Source of the DNA: Numida meleagris
Taxonomy: Eukaryota; Chordata; Aves; Galliformes; Numididae
Assembly: GCF_002078875.1 (NCBI RefSeq)
Contig: NC_034410.1
Span: forward strand, 81,685,367 to 81,749,366
Length of the DNA: 64,000 nt
Direction of reading: 5' to 3'
Shown here: positions 36,421-49,382 of the stretch, one piece after another
How positions within the stretch are numbered: the stretch's first letter is position 1
How the letters are laid out: each line of letters begins with the position of its first letter
The notes under the pieces: generated by a model
What the model was told of the DNA's origin: nothing
What the model saw: the letters and a program-made list of their open reading frames with translations, nothing else
The model's database searches: none
Program-made: the position numbers and the translations under genes

Positions 36421-39400
36421 ATCTCTTTCCTCTTGTTTAAATTTGTAGCTTACTATTTATGGTAGTTGATCTCACCAGTCTTTCCATATTCTTGAGTTTG
36501 ACACATTTTGTTTATGAGTCTCTGAGAAGTGTGAAAAATGCCTGCACGTCACAGCTGCATGTTGCCAGCAGAATAGATGCAATTTTTCTTGAAAGATAAT
36601 GAAATCTACAGATTTGGATCCCATTTTGCATCAAGACATTATTTTTTGCTGTGCTGCCATTCCAGACATAGCGTTCAGCAGGTTCTAATGACACAACTAT
36701 TTTGAAGGGCAGTTGTCTGCTTTCATTTCATTGTCCTGAAACATATGAGTTACAGAAATGCCCATTTATAGATCCATGGGTAGCATTTTGCTCATTAGAG
36801 AGTAAGCTGTGTAGTACATAACGTGCTGCTCATCAGTAACTACTAGGTGGAAAATATTGTGGAACCTTTTGCAGATTTCTGTCAATTGTATTTGCCTTAG
36901 ACTATGACAAAAATTTGCACAGGAAAAAATGTTAAAAGATGGGGAGAGAGGAAGACTTGATAAGAAGATGCCCATCTGTGGTTAGCTCCAAGGTGAATTT
37001 TCTGCTTTCAGTTTAGGATTGCAGTTTAGGACTGCACAGAAGGACCTCTGTCTTTTGTTATGTAGGGGCAAGCTTCAGAGGCAGTTCCTGGTACTGTTTA
37101 TCTGACCTCCAAAAGGAGGAGGAAGAAAGAGGCAGCACATGGATCAGTGCCCTGGAGAATGATTCATGCTCCGTCCAATTGTCCTGACAGGCCTTTCCAA
37201 ACCTTAGTTGCATTTTACTTACAAAAACTTAGGTGGAAAGGAGCAGAGTGGTTTATATTTTGACATTCATACTTTTAAAACCCTGTTTGGCTAAGAACCA
37301 GAGGAAATCCAAAAGAGCAGTATGATTCAGTGCAAAAGTAACCAGATTTTGTACTTTGAAATACGCATAATGTATGTATTTTTGATTGTACAGCAGAAGA
37401 AAAGGCTTACTTGACTGTTTCTTGGTTTCTAAATTCAGCTGCCGCCTTTTGCCAACTTCTTGCAATACTGTCCTTCTTTCTCATTTCTCTGGTCTCCTGT
37501 GGAGAGCCTTGTTTCTGAAGTGCATATTGCAGCCATGGGAATCCTGCTGAAGAAGGGCAAATTGTAGGGCCCTTTCAGCCCGGCCCTTTATTGAGAAAGA
37601 AGTGTTATTGATTCTCTCATATCTCTCTGGTTATGAAAGTTGTTCCTAATGCATACCAGTATAACCCAGTCCTCCTGTTTCTAACTGCTAAAGACCGCTT
37701 TGCTCTAGAAATATACTGCTCCCTGTCTTCATGATTTAAATCACCAGTTAACTCTTTCCTCCAGTCCCAAAGGAAAAAAATCTAAATTTCAACTTCAAAG
37801 CTTCAGAAATTTTGCTCACAAAGGGGAATAGCCAGACATTGGAGCACATCAAGGAGAAAAGCATTTTTCTGTACATCTGATGAGTTATGTTCTTGTCCAG
37901 GGGACAAAGGTGTCTGTTGCAAGACTGTTCTGTATTTCCTTGCCTTATCTTCACGTCTATGATACTTCTGTTTAGCCAGAGATTGCTTCCTCAGACTTTG
38001 AATCTTATGGTCACTGAAACTGAAAACTGCAGCCTAAGTCTGCAGTTCTCAGGAGTCACTGACAACTTGGAACAGCTCTATTTGCAAAGCTTGCCAGCTC
38101 CTCACAGTGGGTTTCTGGTGCTGAGGTGTCTGCATTGTTGGAGTAGCTATAGTTAGAGGAGACCCTGAAAGAGTCTAACTTATGTGGCAAGAGTACCTGA
38201 CTTTGACATCGGCTTTTCATTGCCAGGAAAATGTATTTTGTTTTCTGCTGCTGTGTTTGCCAAGGTAGGCTTATTCTGAAGCATTTGCCCGGAGACAGTT
38301 CCCACAGGGCTTGGTAGTCACACAGTTATGCAATTAACCAAGCTAGCACTGTATGCTAGGAACAGGAGCTCATAGTCCCCATTCTCTTGCCTTTATCTGA
38401 TCATTCAAATGCCAGAAAGTTCAATTTGCAAACCTTGACTTCTGGATCCCCTTGGCCAGTTGGTGTGGACTTAGTCTCCAGCTCTGGCTGATCATTCTGA
38501 TGTTCCTCTGATTGTCCAAGTTTGGTAAAGCACTGCTAGAACACTTGCAAATTATTCCAGTTTGATGCACCCTCCAGCATCTCCAGACTAATAGAAAATA
38601 GACTTAAGAAAGAAGAAAGGCTTCATAATCCCTTAACCTGTCTTCTCTCTTACTTGCATTATGATCTACAGCAGTAGGCTCTTTTGCTGAACCTTGAACA
38701 CTGACTCAGCTCAATGTTTTTATATGTTTTTTAGATGTAATGTACCTCCCAGTTTATCCTTAAAGCATTTATTTCTACTCAAGGTGCACAGAGACAGAGT
38801 TTAGCATGGCTGGATTATAGATTATTTTTTTCTCCACTGATCTTAAAGATATATTAAATATCATACTGGAAGCTTAAGCAAGAATTTCAGAAAAAGTCTA
38901 TAAATACTTTTCCTTATAATTTTGTTTCCTCTCCAGATGCTTGAAAGTGATTTTCTGGCAATCTGATGGTATTTCAAATTTGTGTCTCTTAAAAACAAAA
39001 CAGAAATGCTTGAGGATGGTAAACAATTTTTCATGTATATTTTCTACTAAAATTCTAAAATTAGATGTTGTAATTGACCTCATTAGGGAAGTGCTGCTGG
39101 ATGAGACTTCTTGGCAGGTTCCCTCCCTTTTTTATTTCTTTTTTTCAATTAGCTATCTATCACTAAACTGCACTCTGGATTGACTTAAACACTGAAGAAA
39201 AGCAAGAAATCTATGAAATAAAACCCACTGTACACTCTATAAAGCTGCTGCCCTCCCAAGAACAGTTCCTCTTTCCTTGGCTTTATTTTCCTTCTGCTTC
39301 TACCATCTTTTATGTGTCTTAATATGTACTTCTGGACTTCCAGACCAAAGACTGTGGCTGTTTTCTCTTGTGGTAAATGCCAAGCACATCTTTCACTCTG

Positions 39401-42400
39401 AATAACATAATGAGGAAGGGATAGCTTGGTAGTTGATAATACTGGCCCAGGGCAAAAGCCTCAACTTTATTACTGAAATTTTACTAGGGAAAGCGACCTT
39501 AGGAATTACTGGATGATTTACAGTTTGGGAAGCGGTGGTGGCTTACACTGGCCTAGCTGCTCATTGAACTACTGTGTAAGCAGTATTCTTGATTGCAGCT
39601 TTGCCTGCTTTGTTATATGGCAGCGGCATAGGTTTAAACAAAAAACATGAGACAATTTACAGCCTGAGACTAAAACATAAGCATTACTGGCTGAACACAC
39701 AGTGCACATGGAGGATGCGGACACTCCCAAATACCGGCAGTACTGGTATTTAGGGAAACACGTATGTTAGCCTCTGTCTAGAGGGTGGCTTTACAAATCA
39801 CTTCCACATGATTTGTGACTCAAAAGGGGCTCAGGAGCTACAGGTTGGCCACTGTGTCACACAGAGACAGAAACACAATTTAAAAACTGTAAATGTCAGT
39901 CTGCAAGACTTCTGCGTGTGCATAAAGTCCTGGTGCATTGCTCCAGCTCTGCACAGCAGTGTCTTGTTATAGCTTCATTTTATGGAGCCTTTCAGGCCAG
40001 TTAAAAGTCCAACGCTAATCAGTTCTTCTTTTGGTCATTCTCAAGTTTCTTCCTCAAAGGAAGCATTAGTCAGTAGTTTTATCTCTCAAATTATTGTTTA
40101 TTTTTTGAGAGAAGTTTTGTAAAGTTTCCTCAAGTAATGTTTAGTCTGTTTGCTAAATCTTCTATCAACACACTTCTGAATTTGCCATGTCATGTAGAGA
40201 GACATAACACAAGGAGAGTTTCTTTAACTACGAAAAGCAATATGGTTCTTGGCAGCTTTGCCTCCTCTTTGGTCCCTTTTTAAGCTGGAAAGCGGATTTA
40301 TTTTCTTAAAGCCAAGAGGCATTTAGAGTTACTTGAGGCCTGTCTCGGACGGGAACTTCTGGCTGTCCCCTTTGCAACCTTCCCATGACTGCTGGGGTAG
40401 GAGCATGCTGGAAGGATGGGTGATTAGTGCTTGCTTATTAAAGTTATTAATGATTCTGACCCTTGTTTTATTCAAGAAAATCCTGAATATTAATCTCTTG
40501 ACCTAAGGGGATTTCCCCTCATGTGTCAATTGATCACTTTTCAGCTCCTAAAATAAGCTTTTGTATTTGGTATTCTTGCTATAGATATGACTTCCATTTC
40601 ATAAATTTTAGAAATTCAACTAACAGAGAAAAATACAGAAGATTCTGTCCAACTTTAATGAAGAACATTTTAAGCTGATAAATGCAATTTCGGTGTAACA
40701 AAGTGGCTTAGAATAAGACAGACATTCTGTCTTTATTTTTCAACAAAATTATAATAATTCAGGTCCCTTTTTCACTTTTGCAAGATATAGTCTGTGATGG
40801 AGTATTGTCAGAAAACCATTAGATATCTTGTCTCAACGAGTTTTTTTGTTTTTTTTTTATAATGATGACGATTTCACTTGGTGATAAATGCAGCAGTAGG
40901 CCAGATGAGCTGAATTTTTCTTCAAAAGAGTTTTTGCTGACAAAGTTTTTGCTTTGTATCCTCAACCCTGTGTGCATTTTGTCACCTGTTATTTCTATTT
41001 ATTTATTTTTTGTTCCAAGGTCAAAATGATATGGCATGGAGCTATGTTCACAAATTCCTGGACTTTAACGTGTTCTTTCTGAATGTTTTCTCGAGATTGT
41101 AATAGCCTATCTTGTTTAGCTTTTGCTGATTTTAACGAGTAGAACAAAGCTTTTCTTAGTATTTTTATACTAGCAATCCATTCTTAGTACCCTTAAGTTC
41201 TCTTCAGGAACGAAAATAGTTTTCAGAGTAAGGATCTTTCTGGATTATGTTTGTGGAATTGAACAAATGGCTGATGTTACCATTTTGTAATATATGACAC
41301 CAACATTAAAATGCTGGCAAATATTAGCTATAACTCAATTTTGTGGGTCATCACTCTATTATGTTTTTATTGAGTATTCACATATTAGTTTCTTTTAAAA
41401 TCTCTTACCACCTTTAATTCAGTGCAAGATTCTTTTTCTTTCTTTCTTTTTAATCTTTTCCTTACTTATCTATTTTTAAAATGCAGCCTAGAGCAGTAAG
41501 ACTTGAGCCTTCCTGAGGCCCAGAGGTGTCATCACCCTGCAGACAGCAACAACGTATTGAAATTATGGAAAGTCTTATCCCAGGGATTCCTACAAGCTCA
41601 TTTGTCTGATCCCACTTCCATTTGCCACTCAACTATGAGTTTACTTTAGCCATTATTGCCACGAGGATAGAAAAAAAATAGATTTTACAGACCAACCAGA
41701 CATACACAAATCCATTTTCAAATTGCTTAGAATGTTTGAGGAGTACATCTTACCACTTGCCTTTCCTTCTGGATGTTCTGCAGTCCTGTAAAACGTGAAA
41801 ATAACATCTGTTTCCTCCAGTTTTAGTTTATACACATGTAGAAAAACAAAGATAGAATACTTGAAGCACTAAAATCTACTCATTTGCAGTTAACATTTAT
41901 AAGAGGTTTGATGCATCTGAATGATGTTTCATTGTTCGATAGCAACAGTGAAGCTGTGAGTTCATTACATTTCATAATGCAAATGAACTCAGCATTTGGT
42001 GTGAGGTGTCTTCAGGTAGGAGAAAGGGTCCTGTTGAGTGGGCTGGACAGTGCAGGATCTAACCACTAAGCAAGCACTAACTCAGCTCAATCAGCGTTTT
42101 TTCATTGACTGCTGCTTTCTAAATGTGACTGGAAACCCAAATCCTGGTTGCGTTTCAAGAAGTCAATGCCACAGAAGGAGTGAACTAGCTACATTTCTAT
42201 GTGTTTACTTACAGTTTATTTCAACAGAACCTTCTCACAACTTCAGCTGTTCATTTTAACCATTTCTCACAATAAACTGTAATAGGTAATATGGCAGTCT
42301 GGAACTGACTGTTTGAAACAAATGCTTTGATACAAAAGCATGTGTGTGCTACACTCTAATTTGCAACTCAGAAAATGTATGGAGTCCTAAAAAAACTAGT

Positions 42401-44420
42401 GGGAAGTAACAAGTTTTGGATAGTTAATATTGATTTGACTAGTTTCCAAGAGTTGGCAAAACTAATACGGCACATGGATATATTAGATGTTGCCTTTTTT
42501 TCTGAGTGTATGGCTCTGAATCTTTTACTTAGATTTCAGAGCTGCTATTTGTAAGTCTGCAAATGTTAACCAAGTGAACAGTGCTAGCCAAACTGCTCTA
42601 GATCAAACCTCCAAACAAGGTGTTGGCACATGGAGGCATTCTACTACTAGGGTCATGTTAGAATTCCATATGCAGGACTGAGCTGCACATCTCCATAGAA
42701 TTTCCCTGTAATAAGATGATAAGAATTTGTATTCACTCAAGAGCCCCAGAGAGCTTAGTCAGTGCTGAAGGTTTTCAACCTGCTAGATGCTATGCAGACT
42801 ACAATCGCTGTGTGTCCCTCAGCATCACCCCACCCTTCATTTAAGTTTCCTTCATGTTTTATTAAGCCATAACTTCCTTTGACTCTAAATGGAGATTGCA
42901 GACTTAAGGAAGCTGGATGGAATGGGATGGCAAGTTAAATAACTGGAACAGACATAAGCATAGACTTGGTAGGAACCCTCATCTTGCCATCTCTTCCTGA
43001 TCCTAGATGGTTTCAAGTGAAGACAGTGTCCAGTTTTCCACTTTCCAGAGCATTTTCTGATGATATACTCAATCTTATGGTGGTGATTTTTCAACAGTGT
43101 CGGTGTTCCTGCTGAGAGCTTTCTCTTGCAGCATGCACTAGAAGGTCAAAAGTTAAAATCAATTTAAAGTAAATTCAAGGAAAAAATCACCACACGTACT
43201 TGACTGTCAGGGTTTGGGGAATTATTTTCCCTCTTTCTTAGCACTGAGGAATATTGTAGATTTTTATGGTTTTGAGCATGATCCAGCATTGATACTATAG
43301 CTCTGGACGAGTTCCAGAAAGGAGGCTTACAGAATATCAAGTTTTATACCATCTTATGTAATGTTTGTGCTGGTGGATAGAACATATTGAAATTCAATTT
43401 ATTGAAATTATTGAAATTATATTCATGCTACCCTGCTGCCAGTTGGGCTGAAATGACTAAGTTCTGTGGCATTGCTGCTCTCATAGACATAGGCACTTGG
43501 AAGATAAGTTTGCATTAGCGTTTTTGTCTTCTCCTACACCTGTTTTCACTGGCAAACCAGTGCCCTTACACAAAAGGCCTTCACTATGTGCTGTAGGCAT
43601 GTAAATCAAAAAGGGAAATGATCTGACCCATCCTTTATGCAGAGTTCAGTCTTTTCAAAAAAGGCAGTATATATTTCTTTAATGCTTTAATTACCAAACT
43701 CATGTTACAACAATGCACAGAATCTGCCCTACATCAGTTATGTCTGTTTGACTTTATCAGTCTAATTCAATCAGTGTGGATACATTTACATCTGTATAAA
43801 GCTGTCCTCTACTATTTAGATATTTCCTGTCTAAGAGACAGAAAGAAAAGCACGTTTCTTCTGAGGGAGCTTTCTTGCCATGTGAAAGGTTGGTAGTACC
43901 ATTACCACCGCTTTGGGGAAAAGGTGTATGAGAGAAACCACTCTCCTATCTGAAGCAGAAGTTATAGTAAAAAAAGAAAAAAGAAAAAAAAAAGAAAAAT
44001 CTGTGTCCAGACCAAACTATAAGAATTTATAAATGTAGCTTTTTAAAGTACATTTACTGCCTGGAGCTGTTTCGTCTGAAAGGAAAAATCAATTTCATAT
44101 CTGAGAAGCCTTTACTGTAGAGGCTGCCCTTTCTGATGAAAAAAAGTCCCACATTATTGGCTGGGCATTTCCATGGCCATGCATTTTAACAGCCTTCTGA
44201 ACAGCAGCCAAAAATTTGATGTGCATTGCTAGTGGTGACGTTTAGAGCTTTTCATTATAGTAACCTACTGTGGAGCATCTAGTTCTAAGTTGTGGTAAGA
44301 GAACTGCAGAGAAAGTTACCTTTCAGACTAATTCTTCTTTAGTCATAAGGCATGTGTTGGTAAGTTGTTCTTTTTGTTCACTGTGGACAAAATGAGAACA
44401 AAACAGGCTAAATAATCAGA

Positions 44421-44448
44421 AAAAAAATAAAAAATAAAAAATAAAAAA
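44421..44448. repeat. A-rich (AAAAAAT)n simple repeat
   Basis: A-runs separated by single T bases, just upstream of the old CR1-type fragment at 44455. Confidence 0.8.
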
Positions 44449-44454
44449 CTTTCT

Positions 44455-44600
44455 TACTGTTAAGAATAGTTAAGCTCTGAAATGACTGGATGTGATACAT
44501 CCATCATGGGCTTTGAGGGCAGGTCAGACAAACACTTTTCAGGAATGGATTAAAAAGACTATATCCTGCCTTGGACAAGGGAAGGAACATGGGTAATTCG
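44455..44600 (+). mobile_element. Old CR1-type LINE, 3'-end fragment
   Basis: TTAAGCTCTGAAATGACTGG, then CATCATGGGCTTTGAGGGCA, then GTCAGACAAACACTTTTCAG, GAATGGATTAAAAAGACTAT and CCTGCCTTGGACAAGGG follow the order of phrases in older amniote CR1 3' ends (the family form being GACAAACACCTGTCAGG...ATCCTGCCTTGGAGCAGGGG). It is in + orientation. Limits are approximate. Confidence 0.6.
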
Positions 44601-45322
44601 TCAGCCGCATTTCAACTAATTTTGTTATAGCTATTTTGATGGCACTTCATGTTTGTTATAACTAGTTGTGCAGTCTCTGGGTATTTTATTGATATGTTCC
44701 TACACATTATTAATTGTACCCTTGCATCACATGCAGCAAGAAAATCATAATAACAGAATTTGATAGTGTGTAAAGAAAAAGTAAGCCCCTACTTAAGAGA
44801 GCATTAAAATGTTAATGGGCAATTCTGAGGTCTTCTTTTGTTTTTCTGTGTACAGGAATCTCAAGTGCTTATAACGCGTCTGTTTTTAACATTATTGCAT
44901 AAGATGTATGGAAAGTGCTTGTAAAGTGTTCCAGCTTTTTTTTTTTTCTTCTAAATTTCAAAAATCCATTATAGGGTTCAGCTTTTTGTTAGCAGGATTA
45001 CAAATTCGAAAAAACATAAGAAACACCAAAGTTTAAGAGTAGAGAATATTGCAACTGAAATATTCTGGAGAGTTCTTACAGGTACTTTAAAACTTGGCAA
45101 TATAGGAAGCCTACCCTATCTGCCATTCTTAAGCTCATCATAGTATCTAAAATCAATTTAGCAAGAAGATACTTAGTCAGTAGTTTGAAACATCCATATG
45201 TAAATGTTGCCGTGTCATTCCCTTGGCTGGGTTTATGTTACTTGCTGAATGACTGCTACTAATTTTTTGCCAGTATAATCAATAACAGTGACATTGAGAA
45301 ACCTGATTCCCCTTTTCTGCAG

Positions 45323-45457
45323 GCCAGCTTTGGGTGGTCTCCTTACATCATCTTTCCGGCAGCACCAGGAGTCCTTGGCAGCAGAAAGAGAAAGACGACG
45401 TCAAGAGAGAGAAGAAAGGTTGCAGAGGATAGAACGTGAAGAACGAAACAAATTCAA
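45323..45457 (+). CDS. FHOD3: FHOD3 exon, 135 bases, charged helix (about human exon 15)
   Basis: Acceptor CCTTTTCTGCAG (AG at 45321-45322). Strong donor GTAAGA at 45458. One base completes an arginine codon, then PALGGLLTSSFRQHQESL, then AAERERRRQEREERLQRI, and EREERNKF with two bases (aa) left. The long run of alternating Arg and Glu is a single-alpha-helix or coiled-coil type segment, very similar to human FHOD3. In people this segment is reported as a hot spot for hypertrophic-cardiomyopathy variants, and deletion of exons 15-16 has been described (from memory, with exon numbers inferred). The exon is symmetric, so its loss keeps frame. The last codon is Lys when joined to 53087 and Asn when joined to 49242. 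Confidence 0.96.
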
Positions 45458-47517
45458 GTAAGAATCATATTTACTGTCACTCTGTTGTCTTAATATGAGG
45501 TGGGTCTGCAAATTATTGAGACATTTAATTGTGAAATAATTGAATTGTTGAATATTTCCTGGGTATCTTTGGATACCTTTCTTGATACAAATGTCTGAAG
45601 AACTGGTGTATTAAACATTATAATGAATTTTATCATTTAAAAATTTGCATTTTTTAAGACAGCTATACATTAGCCAATTATTCTGTTTGGGTATCCTTAA
45701 AAGCCAATTTTTAATAGCTAAAGTGCCCTTTTCAAAGTATGATCTCAGTGAGGCATAAGTTTGAAGGTGAAATTAGGAGGAACTAATCAAGAAAGGAGTA
45801 AGAGACACCACTGAGATATATTTTGCTTTTATGTTTTGCAAAGTAAAAGCATTTTGCTGTCTTAGAATGTATAGTAGTGTTTGAATAGCTATATATTTTC
45901 CTGCTTTTCTGAGCATACATCTCTCTCCTGGAAACAGTAAGTGACAGAAAATAATTATCAGAATTATTGCTCAGACTGTGGCCAGACAAAGACCCCAGCT
46001 GAATACAGGACTCTGCATTTCCACATCAGAGTCCATGTCATGTGTTGTGGGATGCCAAGATGTTCTGCCTGCAGATGGTACGAGCCAAGTTCTCACTTCC
46101 TGTTTGATTCATGGCTGGAAATCCCAGTATAGCCATCAGCAAAGATTGCAGTGGGCTACATTTTCAGTAGTCAGAAGTTATAATACAGTAATATAAATAA
46201 TGGTAAGATATATGTTTTGTTGCCTGAGAGATGCTATTTATGGGAAAGATGCCCCCAGGTTTCATGTGAGTTTGTGTATTAGTATGCAGGATTGTTTTCA
46301 CTGTAATCATCTCTTTAGTAAGCAAGAAGTGGAGATGGTCTGTGTCATAGTGAATTTAGAAAGAGGAATAACTTGCTAGTTGTTGGCTGCTTGCTTGGTT
46401 GAAGGAGATATTCTACTGGCTCCAGAAGATAGCTAGTTTGGAAGAAAATGAGAGATAGAGGGAAGGTGGAAGAGCACCATAATAGGATCTTTGGCAGCCA
46501 ATAACTGCCCACGTTCTCCTGAAACAGAAACAATCAGGTCATAGTCCTCAAGCATCTTCCAAAAACCTTCCCTCTAAGTGGTATCATCAGTCTGCAGCAA
46601 GCTGTCTTGAAAAGCCAACATGATCTTTCAGAAAGGAAACTCCCAGACCAAAAAAAACCACTAGGACATTTGGCAGCTTGACCTGTTTGAATAACAGATC
46701 TACACATTTCAGCCAAAGTTGGCTAAAGTAGTTGTTCAGTCACAGAAAGAGCTATAAAATAAAGCACAATTTTTTTTAATTTACATCTTCATCCCATTAC
46801 TCTAGAGTCAGAAAGTGTTTAACTAAATGTCATGGCTGTTACATATTTGAGACAACAATTTTTCAGTGCCCAGTGTTTTCAACTTCAATATTTGAGTTCC
46901 CTGTTCACCCAAAAAAGTTAGAGGTTGTGTTTGAGAAGAGGGTCTCCCAAGCCACTAAGCTTTGCAGGCAGCATCCCAGAGCTGATTAACCAGTCTGGAA
47001 AGAGGAGGACAAAGCCACAGCAAACAGTTGTGGACAGTTTCATAAGAGTTCATAGGATTTAATTACTGTATCATCAGTCTGGCTGGAATCTCAGTCTCTG
47101 AAGATGTATTTTTGATTAAAAATAACACTTCAATTCACAGCCTTTAAACTCGTGAGCAGTACTGGATTTACCATCATGACTCATTTGTTATCTCATTCTT
47201 TCCAATTTTGCCTTGACAACGTTGCCATAGATTCTGGCACCATTATTGAGAAATTGAGAATAATTTAGGAGAGAGCATCACCACTTGTGAAAGACATTGT
47301 TTTTAGAAGTGTTAAAATGCTTTGAAAGCGACTACTAGCAAAAGGAATGCTTTACAAAATTGATGTTTTTCTCAGTAGAAGGTCTGTTGTCCCTATTTGC
47401 ATACGTAGTACAATATGTCCTAAAATGAGAGGATTATTCTTCAGCTGTACTTAGAGATGAAAGTAGTCAGAGGGGAGTGAGTAATGTTCACATTTCACTG
47501 AAAAATTCTTTGGGTTT

Positions 47518-47541
47518 TTGTTGTTGTTGTTGTGTTGTTGG
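47518..47541. repeat. (GTT)n microsatellite
   Basis: Seven or so GTT units with one imperfection, followed by a T run. Confidence 0.85.
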
Positions 47542-48084
47542 TTTTTTTTCCTTGAGGTTATTCCCATAGCTATTGTAATTGTAAAGAATACTCTGAAAAT
47601 GTTGTAAAAGTATCACCAGTAGTGACTCAGAAGTATGTGGAGGATAGCCTGAAACAATGTATGTTTCATGTTAATGCTGACCTTTGAAGAGTAGATTTTT
47701 AATAGCTGTTGGAGCAATTAGTACTGTTGTTACTGTATGATTACTGTTATAGATGGCAAGTAATTCATTTGATATAAAAAGCAGTGTTTTACTGGAAAAG
47801 TTCTGAAAGTCTTTCTGGTACTCATAGGTTGTGATGGGAAAGAACTTAACAGCTATAATGTCATCCTTTGTGTCAGCAGGTTCAATATTAAAACTATTTA
47901 GCTGCTGCATGAAGGCAGATTTGGATGCTTATTGGGTTCTACTATTACCTGAATAAAATTTGTTTGCCAAGGAATTATTCACTTATTTGCTTGCTGACAA
48001 ATTTTTCATTTGTGGATATAACAGACCTACTTGAAATTACAGAGTCCAGGCATTATGCAAAGCTGACTTGGCAGAAGTTAAATG

Positions 48085-48644
48085 TATGGGGGCTGCTCTG
48101 AAAGTAATGACTCCTGTTTTATTAGGTTGGCCCACAACATCAGAGGCGAATGTTGATGGTATGGCAGTAGTGGTTGAACCTTCCCACCAATATTTTGTTA
48201 TATTTTGTTGCTGTGCTACAGATAGTAGCAGAGGGGGAGTCTGAAAAAATGGCATCTGACATGGAAGTGCATGTGGAGCAGAAGTGTGTCATTCAATTCC
48301 TCCATGCAAAAAAAAAAGGCACTTATTGACATTCATCAACCCTTGTTGAACATTTAAGGAGACCAGAGAATGGACATGAGCACAGTGAGGCATTGGGTGG
48401 TGTGTTTCAGCAGTGGTGACAGCAACAGCGGGTCACCTCTGCTGGTACAGATTTTTATAAGCGTGGCATACAGGCTTTTGTTCAGCTCTGGCAAAAATGC
48501 AGAGCTGACAGTAGTGACTATGTTAAAAAATAATGTTGGGTAGCTGGAAGTTTGCTCTATCAAATAGTGTTATAGTGATCTTTCTATCTGTAGTAGTTTC
48601 CATGGAAATAAATAGGAGGCATTACTTTTGGAGAGACCTACATA
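48085..48644 (+). mobile_element. Deleted Galluhop-like mariner DNA transposon
   Basis: The left end, TATGGGGGCTGCTCTGAAAG followed by TAATGACTCCTG, pairs without gaps with the reverse complement of the right end, TATGTAGGTCTCTCCAAAAG followed by TAATGCCTCCTA. These are terminal inverted repeats. TA dinucleotides at 48085-48086 and 48643-48644 fit mariner target-site duplication. Inside, MASDMEVHVEQKCVIQFL and the MDMSTVRHWVVCFSSGDS region read like the N-terminal DNA-binding part of a mariner transposase, broken by frameshifts. At about 560 bases it is roughly half of an intact mariner (about 1.2-1.3 kb), so the middle with the catalytic core is deleted. It cannot move by itself. Confidence 0.85.
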
Positions 48645-49241
48645 CGAGTTACTTGACAAGATGAGATAGATGAAGTTTTGTGTCTAAAATTCAGGGTGAA
48701 AAATAAGTAGCAAAAGAACATCACCATTGGATGATCCTGAATGTGCCCTTTAAGAACAAAGAACTGTCCTACTTGGTAAAGCCAAATACTTGGCCAGTTT
48801 GCTGTCACATTTGCAGCTGTGTCAACTGAAATACACTTAGGAAAGGTATATTAGAAACAGGACGCATAATGTCTGCTCCTTTCTTTGGTATAACCTGCCA
48901 GATACAAGCAGTCCTTGTTTCAGGGTATTCCATATGGGGCCAATGAGTAATTGTTTTACAGCCACTAATGGGCTTGTTCCTTAAGAAGTTGTTATTTTTT
49001 TTTTAATTACTCCAAACTATGTATTTGGTGTACACATATATGTCGTATATGCATAGATACACTTACATACATAGATTTCATAATTTTTTCAAAGGAGTCT
49101 ATAGTTTTTGTTGAAAACAGCCTTCATTGTCCCTGATCACCTTTCTTAAACTGCTCTTGGTTTCTTCTGTTGTACATATAATTCTGTAACCTGCCTTATT
49201 CTTTTGGTTTCCTCTGCAATTTACTACAATTTTCTTTTTAG

Positions 49242-49292
49242 CCGTGATTATTTAGACAAAAGAGAAGAACTAAGACAAGCAAGAGAAGAGAG
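49242..49292 (+). CDS. FHOD3: FHOD3 small exon, 51 bases (about human exon 16)
   Basis: Acceptor TTTTCTTTTTAG (AG at 49240-49241). Weak donor GTCTGT at 49293. One base completes Asn (aa+c) after the exon at 45457, then RDYLDKREELRQAREE and two bases (ag) that complete Arg with the next exon. It extends the charged helix. Mammalian FHOD3 has a matching RDYLDKREE segment. It has 17 codons, phase 2 at both ends, and is skippable in frame. A TGCATG element lies 85 bases downstream. Its small size, weak donor and nearby motif suggest tissue-regulated inclusion (inference). Confidence 0.92.
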
Positions 49293-49376
49293 GTCTGTAT
49301 ATGCTGCATTCATCCTTCCCTTTGATTGTTTCCACTTCCTATATTCTGTATTGTTCTGTATTTACACTGTTAACTG

Positions 49377-49382
49377 TGCATG
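49377..49382 (+). promoter_or_regulatory. FHOD3: RBFOX-type TGCATG motif downstream of the 51-base exon
   Basis: An exact TGCATG starts 85 bases past the exon end at 49292, in the window where RBFOX binding usually enhances inclusion. Use is inferred. Confidence 0.55.

Larger units (their letters stand above)
34488..45322 (+). other. FHOD3: Intron of about 10.8 kb, phase 2
   Basis: It holds TGCATG at 34750-34755 and 34913-34918, a probable old CR1 at about 36090-36420, an old CR1-type 3' fragment at about 44455-44600, an A/G-rich run near 43969-43999 and an A-rich (AAAAAAT)n run at 44421-44448. No extra exon is required between the flanking exons. Confidence 0.8.
45458..49241 (+). other. FHOD3: Intron of about 3.8 kb, phase 2
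   Basis: It holds a (GTT)n run at 47518-47541 and the Galluhop-like mariner remnant at 48085-48644. No exon is needed between the flanking exons. Confidence 0.8.

Noticed and set aside
45490..45545. Possible mariner-type terminal repeat near GGTGGGTCTGCAAATTATTG
   Set aside because: No matching inverted partner or TA-bordered element was found nearby.
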